Below are positions 59,434 to 64,000 of a stretch of 64,000 nucleotides of DNA, in pieces; the first letter of the stretch is position 1, and each line of letters starts with the position of its first letter. This DNA comes from JAJRXR01 sp041987545. Its GTDB lineage: Bacteria > Planctomycetota > Phycisphaerae > Phycisphaerales > UBA1924. A program made the position numbers and the translations under genes. The stretch covers positions 1 through 64,000 of the forward strand of contig JBHIWH010000009.1 in assembly GCA_041987545.1 (NCBI GenBank). The letters are read 5' to 3'. The notes under the pieces are model-generated. The model was not told the origin of the DNA and did no database searches. It worked only from the letters and a program-made list of their open reading frames with translations.

Positions 59434-59608
59434 ACCCGGGGTCTCCTAGAGGTCAGCGCGATCGGCGATGGTTCTCTTGTCAGCGGCCAAAACGTCTGGC
59501 CCCGCCATCGAGCATCTACGGCTCCGCGACACGCCGTGACGAGGATACCTCGTGTTCCGGGCAATTCCCGTGTCAAAAACCTCACTCGAGGCGACGATTT
59601 TCGGCTGC

Positions 59609-61129
59609 TCATTCGGAATGACCGACGAGCACGAAGGGCGCCCAGTACCTGGGGTGCGCGTAGGGGTGCAGTGCGTCTGTCGACTCCTCAACTCTCCGGG
59701 CGCCGGGGGCGCGGGTGAGCGAGCGATCGAGACCCCGCCGGGCCCGCTCGGCCTGCTCCGCGTCCAGGCCACGCAGCCAGGCCCGGGCCTCGCCCAGGGC
59801 GTCGAGCTTGGGCATCGCGCGGCCCGCCTCGTACTCGCGCCCGAAGACGCTCCGGCTCGCCTCGGTCTGGCCCAGCAGGTTCTCGTAGAAGCGGGCCATC
59901 AGCAAGGCGGTCGCCGCGTCGTCCACGCGCCACAGGCTCGCCACCACCGTCTCGGCCCCCGCGGCGAAGAAGCCGATCGGCAGGCTCATCACCGTGTCGC
60001 CCTGGGCCACGCCACGCCCCGTGTCGCAGGCCGAGAGCGTTACCAGCTGGCAGCCCCGCAGCTTGCCCAGCCAGTCGCCCATCAGCTCCTCGAGCGTCAG
60101 GAAACCGATGTCATCTACGGTCGGTGTCTCGGGCTGGGTCAGCGCCAGGCTCGCCTCGTACGGCCTGGCCGCGTTGCCCGGCAGCCCGTGCGTCGCCAGG
60201 TGCAGGTAGGTCGGCTTGCGCTCAACGGCGCGCCGCAGGCGCTCGGCCGTCGCCCGGTCGCCCGTGAGCACCGACGGCATGATCTTGGCCTTGCGGAAGG
60301 CCTCGGCGATCTCGCGCGTCTCGGCCTTGGTCCCGGGCAGGGGCTCAAGCGTCCCCCCGTACAGCCGCACCTGCTCGAGCGCCGACGCCCCCGCCTCGAC
60401 CGCATCGAAGTCGCTGCTGCGGACCGAGGCAAGCACCTGCTCCTGGTCGATCGCCTTGGCGCCGAAATCCGGGTCGCCCAGCACGAGCACCGACGCCGGG
60501 CCGGCGTCCTCGCGCTCGCGGGCGATCCGCACGCGGTCCAGGTAGATCGTCGCCGAGGGCGCGTAGCAGATCGGCGTGTCGGGCAACAGCACCTCCATCG
60601 GGACCGCGTGCAGCGGCCCGTCGGGCACGACGATCACACGGGCCGCGCCCCCGATCCTCGCCATCAGGTCTTCGGGCAGAAGCGAGGTGCGCAGCTCATC
60701 GAGCAGGCCCTCCTCGACCGGCTCGCCCGACTGCGAGGCCAGCGCCCCCCGGAGGGCGCCGAGCGACGCCCGGAGGCCGTCCTCGGCCTCGTCGCCTTCG
60801 GCCATCGTGTGGCTCTGCACCTCGCCACCACCGGCCGACAGGGCGAACACCGCATCGTTCGTCCACACGAAACTGACCAGCATCTCGTCGTCGGCGAGCC
60901 CCTCGAGGATCTCCTCGGCCGTCAGCGGGTCCACCGCCGGGATCAGACCACGCAGCTCCGCGTATACCGCCGCCGTCGCCTCCGACAACTCCCGGCGACG
61001 CTGCTTGACCAACTCGATCAGCTCCTCCCGGGTCGGCTCGTCGGACTGGGCGAGCGCCGGTGTCGCCAGGCCCAGGCCGATGGTGGCGCCAACGAGCCAT
61101 GCTGTGAATGTGTGCCCCACTCGTTGCAT
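59609..61129 (-). CDS. Exported CHAT-domain (caspase-like) protease
   Basis: A 506-residue protein of the CHAT branch of clan CD cysteine peptidases (caspase/separase relatives). The predicted dyad is His314 (YLHLATHG) and Cys368 (LVTLSACDTG), followed by MSLPIGFFAAGAETVVASLWRVDD. ATG 61129 was chosen because it gives a normal signal peptide (MQRVGHTFTAWLV... ending ATPALAQ) and has GGGAGG upstream. A TTG at 61186 overlapping the TPR stop would add 19 residues. Most CHAT proteins carry their TPR repeats in the same chain; here the TPRs are separate genes upstream. Confidence 0.88.
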   Translation of the reverse strand: MQRVGHTFTAWLVGATIGLGLATPALAQSDEPTREELIELVKQRRRELSEATAAVYAELRGLIPAVDPLTAEEILEGLADDEMLVSFVWTNDAVFALSAGGGEVQSHTMAEGDEAEDGLRASLGALRGALASQSGEPVEEGLLDELRTSLLPEDLMARIGGAARVIVVPDGPLHAVPMEVLLPDTPICYAPSATIYLDRVRIAREREDAGPASVLVLGDPDFGAKAIDQEQVLASVRSSDFDAVEAGASALEQVRLYGGTLEPLPGTKAETREIAEAFRKAKIMPSVLTGDRATAERLRRAVERKPTYLHLATHGLPGNAARPYEASLALTQPETPTVDDIGFLTLEELMGDWLGKLRGCQLVTLSACDTGRGVAQGDTVMSLPIGFFAAGAETVVASLWRVDDAATALLMARFYENLLGQTEASRSVFGREYEAGRAMPKLDALGEARAWLRGLDAEQAERARRGLDRSLTRAPGARRVEESTDALHPYAHPRYWAPFVLVGHSE

Positions 61130-61182
61130 GATCCACGACCTCCCGTTGCAGCCCCACTCGACCTGGGGCTTGTTCCTCACCT

Positions 61183-63387
61183 TCAATCCCTCGAGTCTCG
61201 TGAGCGACCAAGAGACTCCAGCCGCTCCTCGGCTTCGCGCAACGCTATCAAAGCCGATTGCTCCGAATCCAGGGCCGACTCGTATCGTGCCACACGTTCG
61301 GCGTCGCCAGCGGCTCTCAGCGATTTCATCAACACGCCCTCGTCCTGGCCCAGCAAGTCCAACGCGGCGCGAGAACGGCCGCCTTCCAAAACTCCAAGAG
61401 CCATGTCACCTTCGTGCGCTTCAACAAGAGCCAAGCAGTAGCTGGCCGAGAGTGTGTCCAACCTCAGTTCACTGGAGTACCGTGCTGCGTCCACCACCCG
61501 GCCACCAATCGAGACCTCACGCAGGCGCTGTGCCGCAGAAAGCGACAACTCGTACTGATCGATCGCTTCCTCCAACATCCCTTGATGCATCAGAATCTGT
61601 GCGAGCACCTGTCTTGAGTGAATCACCTTCGGGTGGTCTTCGCCGAGACGCATGGCGAGTCCCGAGACTACTTGCTGAGACTCAGTCGTCGCCCGCTCAA
61701 GATCACCACGCTCGGCGCGCACCGTGGCGAGAGCTCCAAGCGCTTCCAGGCTCGAGATGTGACCTGGCCCCAACTGGCGTGACCGAATAGAATGGGCCTC
61801 GGCAATTGCCAACTCTGCAAGTTCGTTGTTTCCGATTCTCTGCTGAACTCGACCGAGCTGCAAGATCATGGTCGCGGTCTCAGGGTGGGCCTCGCCCCAT
61901 TTCGACCTAGACACCGCAACCGCGTTCTCGATCACTGAGAGAGCTTCCTGTTCCTGCTCTTGGTCGAGCATCACAGCGGACAAGTTGTGGAGTCGTGTTA
62001 GATAGGAAGGGTGTTCCTCTCCGAGGAGCACCAGGTCGAGTTCGAGCGCCTGTGTGTAGTAGTACTCCGCCGCGGCGTACTTGCCTTGTCCGTGAAGCGC
62101 AAGCGCCAAATTGTTCATACATGCGGCGAAATCCGGATGCTCGGTTCCCGAGAGCGCACGCATCTCGGCAAGGGCCGATCGAAGTACCAGCTCGGCCTCA
62201 AACACTCTGCCGGACTCTACCAGGGAGTATCCGAGATTAACTCTGGACTGAAGCGAAGCGGGGTGCGCGTGGCCCAGTGCCTCCTCACGGGCTCGCGATG
62301 CTTCGTTCTGGTAGTCGATCGCCTCACCGATCTTGCCGAGTTCAGTCATCAACACGGAGAGATTGTTGATCGCCGCCAAAGTGTCCGGGTGAGAGTCTCC
62401 GAGCACGCGACGGCGCTCGCGGGCCGTGAACTGGTAGAATGGCAGGGCCTCTCGCAATCGACCTTGGGATCGCACAATGCTGCCGTAGTTGCCGACTGCG
62501 GTAATGGTATTCGGATGGGAGAGCCCGAACATGCGACGCCACCCGCGCAGGAACTCCATTGCGAGCGGCTCTGCTTCTACAGCTTTGCCAGCGAGATCCA
62601 ATGTATAGGCATAGTTGTTGATTGCCAGAAGCGTCTCAGGGTGCTCGGCCCCGAGCAGGTCTCGTCTCCCCTGCAGCGCGATCCGTTCAAGCTCGAGGGC
62701 TCGAGCGAAATCACCTTGGCTGCGAACAACAAACCCCCTGTTCAGCACTAGCGTGAAAAACACCTGGTGCCCCTCGCCAACTGATCCGGAGACAAGTTCG
62801 ATCTGCGCTCTCACTCGGCGCTCAGCGTCGACAAAGCGCCCGTCGGACACCATATCTAGGAAACTCCGGTTCATGCCGAGCGCTTCGGCGTACATCGCCC
62901 TGGATTCCTGCGATATCGCCAGCAGTGTCGTCAAATGCTCTAGCTTCAGACGAGCAGATGTCACTTCCCACCAGTCGGACGGAACTCCCGAGGGATCGGT
63001 CCACCGAATGGCGCCGGGCTTGTTGCTCTGATGCTCATTTCTGAGTCTAAGCACACGCTCGGCGAGCTCGGCCGCCTCCTGCAGTGCCGCTTCCTGCGCT
63101 TCGCCTGTCTCCGCTGAAATGCCGAGCGGTTCCAACTCGGCGATTCGCCTCTCCAAGTCTGCAACATCCCTCGCTACATCCGGCGGGAGTTCTGGATGAA
63201 CAACGTCCAGCGGCCTCAGCTCCGGCGGCAGATCCTCGGGATCCGGGTTCCACTCGGGCAGGTCGAGTCGGAAGGTATCTTGCTTCTCGTCCTGACCGAC
63301 CGCCTCCGGCGCGTACGTCAGGAGAGCGCCGATCGCGAGGACGACGCCGAGAACTCCCGGTGCGTGGATGAGGCCATTCCCGTTCAT
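61183..63387 (-). CDS. Exported TPR-repeat protein, partner of the CHAT protease
   Basis: A 734-residue protein with a signal peptide (about 1-32, ending EAVGQ). It has about nine kinesin-light-chain-type TPRs of roughly 42 residues (for example EHPETLLAINNYAYTLDLAG, SHPNTITAVGNYGSIVRSQG). The C-terminus has the GVLEGGRSRAALDLLGQDE helix and a coiled coil that in one-chain TPR-CHAT proteins links the repeats to the protease. ATG 63387 is preferred over GTG 63393 because AAGG lies 9 nt upstream. Codon use is less GC-rich than in most genes here. The CHAT gene starts 53 bp downstream. Confidence 0.85.
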   Translation of the reverse strand: MNGNGLIHAPGVLGVVLAIGALLTYAPEAVGQDEKQDTFRLDLPEWNPDPEDLPPELRPLDVVHPELPPDVARDVADLERRIAELEPLGISAETGEAQEAALQEAAELAERVLRLRNEHQSNKPGAIRWTDPSGVPSDWWEVTSARLKLEHLTTLLAISQESRAMYAEALGMNRSFLDMVSDGRFVDAERRVRAQIELVSGSVGEGHQVFFTLVLNRGFVVRSQGDFARALELERIALQGRRDLLGAEHPETLLAINNYAYTLDLAGKAVEAEPLAMEFLRGWRRMFGLSHPNTITAVGNYGSIVRSQGRLREALPFYQFTARERRRVLGDSHPDTLAAINNLSVLMTELGKIGEAIDYQNEASRAREEALGHAHPASLQSRVNLGYSLVESGRVFEAELVLRSALAEMRALSGTEHPDFAACMNNLALALHGQGKYAAAEYYYTQALELDLVLLGEEHPSYLTRLHNLSAVMLDQEQEQEALSVIENAVAVSRSKWGEAHPETATMILQLGRVQQRIGNNELAELAIAEAHSIRSRQLGPGHISSLEALGALATVRAERGDLERATTESQQVVSGLAMRLGEDHPKVIHSRQVLAQILMHQGMLEEAIDQYELSLSAAQRLREVSIGGRVVDAARYSSELRLDTLSASYCLALVEAHEGDMALGVLEGGRSRAALDLLGQDEGVLMKSLRAAGDAERVARYESALDSEQSALIALREAEERLESLGRSRDSRD

Positions 63388-63393
63388 TTGCAC

Positions 63394-64000
63394 TTACCTT
63401 TTCTCGAGTGCAGCCAACCGGGACTCGGCTTCGCGGAGCGCGACGAGTGCCGCACGTTCTTGGTCCAGAGCCGTTTCGTACTGGCGAACGAGGCCCAACC
63501 CTTGCACTTGCTCGAGGCCTGTTCCGAGCCTCTCTCGTGACTGGTCCAGCAGATCCAGGCCAGCGCGGGCACGCCCGCGCTCCATCGCCGAGAACGCATC
63601 GGCGGGCCGCTCGAGCTCGACCAGCGCCCGCGCGTAGGTCAGGCTGATCGTAACGAGCTTGAGCCGATCTGCCAGGGTCGCTCGCTCCCGGGCGCCCCCC
63701 ACGACGTCCGTCCGAAGCTGCCCCGCGATCGCGATCGCCTCGTCGAGAAACTCCGCGGCGTCCGCCGGGTCACCCTGCTTGAGTCGCAGGAATCCCATGT
63801 AGTGCAACGAGTTCAGTGTATCTCGGTGGCGGTCCCCCAGGGCGTTCCGGCGGATCTCGAGCGCGCGCCTGAGGTGGGTGTCCGCCTCGGCGAGCCGGCC
63901 GTCCGCGAGGAGCACGTGCCCGAGACTGTGGTGAGAATCCGATGTGTCCGGGTGTGACTCGCCCCGAATACGCTGCGCGAGATGCAGCGCCTCCCGGTAG
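63394..64000 (-). CDS. Second TPR-repeat protein (5' end outside window)
   Basis: The frame is open to the right edge, so only the last 200 residues are visible. They contain two to three TPRs (ESHPDTSDSHHSLGHVLLAD, then ALGDRHRDTLNSLHYMGFLR) and the same C-terminal ending as the downstream TPR protein: MERGRARAGLDLLDQSRERL, then YETALDQERAALVALREAE. The two genes are therefore paralogues in tandem. Its TAA lies 6 bp before the chosen start of the next gene, so they are co-transcribed. Confidence 0.83.
   Translation of the reverse strand, partial: YREALHLAQRIRGESHPDTSDSHHSLGHVLLADGRLAEADTHLRRALEIRRNALGDRHRDTLNSLHYMGFLRLKQGDPADAAEFLDEAIAIAGQLRTDVVGGARERATLADRLKLVTISLTYARALVELERPADAFSAMERGRARAGLDLLDQSRERLGTGLEQVQGLGLVRQYETALDQERAALVALREAESRLAALEKR

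Noticed and set aside
59609..64000. CRISPR-associated TPR-CHAT (type III-E)
   Set aside because: No CRISPR array or cas gene is in the window, and the proteins carry signal peptides, so a cytoplasmic CRISPR role is unlikely.

Overview
The window looks like chromosomal DNA of a planctomycete, most likely the Phycisphaerae lineage (inference). It is GC-rich with strong GC3 bias. Four secreted proteins end in paired 'LDFSDVxAFLxAF ... GCP' modules, the dockerin-like C-terminus known from Phycisphaerales. There are also PEP-CTERM tails, a planctomycete-style prepilin, CxxC...CxxCG zinc-ribbon tails on membrane proteins, and lpxB. I see no rRNA, no intact tRNA, no CRISPR array, no prophage and no insertion sequence.

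Layout. 1-9.3 kb: truncated priA, murD, a YdjY-type lipoprotein, an HtrA-like protease, panB, a PQQ-type sugar dehydrogenase and small secreted or membrane proteins. 9.4-17.5 kb: an ABC-F ATPase, a TetR/SRPBCC operon with twin operators, a circularly permuted D-amino-acid oxidase carrying a palindromic repeat in frame, bcp, and repeat-rich spacers. 17.5-33.5 kb: alanine-type Na+ symporter, lpxB, a histidine kinase/REC-XRE pair, rsmB, ptsN, an ExbB-like channel, the isoprenoid genes ispA and dxs, nadK, a SpoIIE-type phosphatase and a CPA antiporter. 33.6-38.1 kb: an operon lysW-lysX-argC-lysZ-lysK for carrier-protein-bound lysine or arginine synthesis, preceded by a 28-codon leader ORF and a terminator. 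38.2-41.2 kb: an MsrB-MsrA fusion, a membrane protein, a kelch lipoprotein and a PEP-CTERM remnant.

41.2-56.7 kb is a carbohydrate locus around a LacI-family regulator. It holds secreted all-alpha glycosidase-like proteins, a GH144-like glucanase, a GH94 phosphorylase, a GPH-type sugar transporter, a PEP-CTERM protein, a prepilin and a dockerin-tailed protein. Three near-identical 14-bp operators (TGWAARSGTTTACA) lie in the promoters of lacI/GH144, the PEP-CTERM gene and the dockerin-tailed gene. The likely scheme is extracellular cleavage of a beta-glucan, uptake by the transporter and cytoplasmic phosphorolysis by GH94.

57.0-64 kb: a secreted trypsin-like protease with dockerin tail, then a secreted CHAT (caspase-like) protease split from two tandem TPR proteins. 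This is the best candidate for an undescribed system.

Across the window ten genes have a TANNNT hexamer ending 5-8 nt (mostly 6) before the start codon, which suggests that leaderless transcription is common here.
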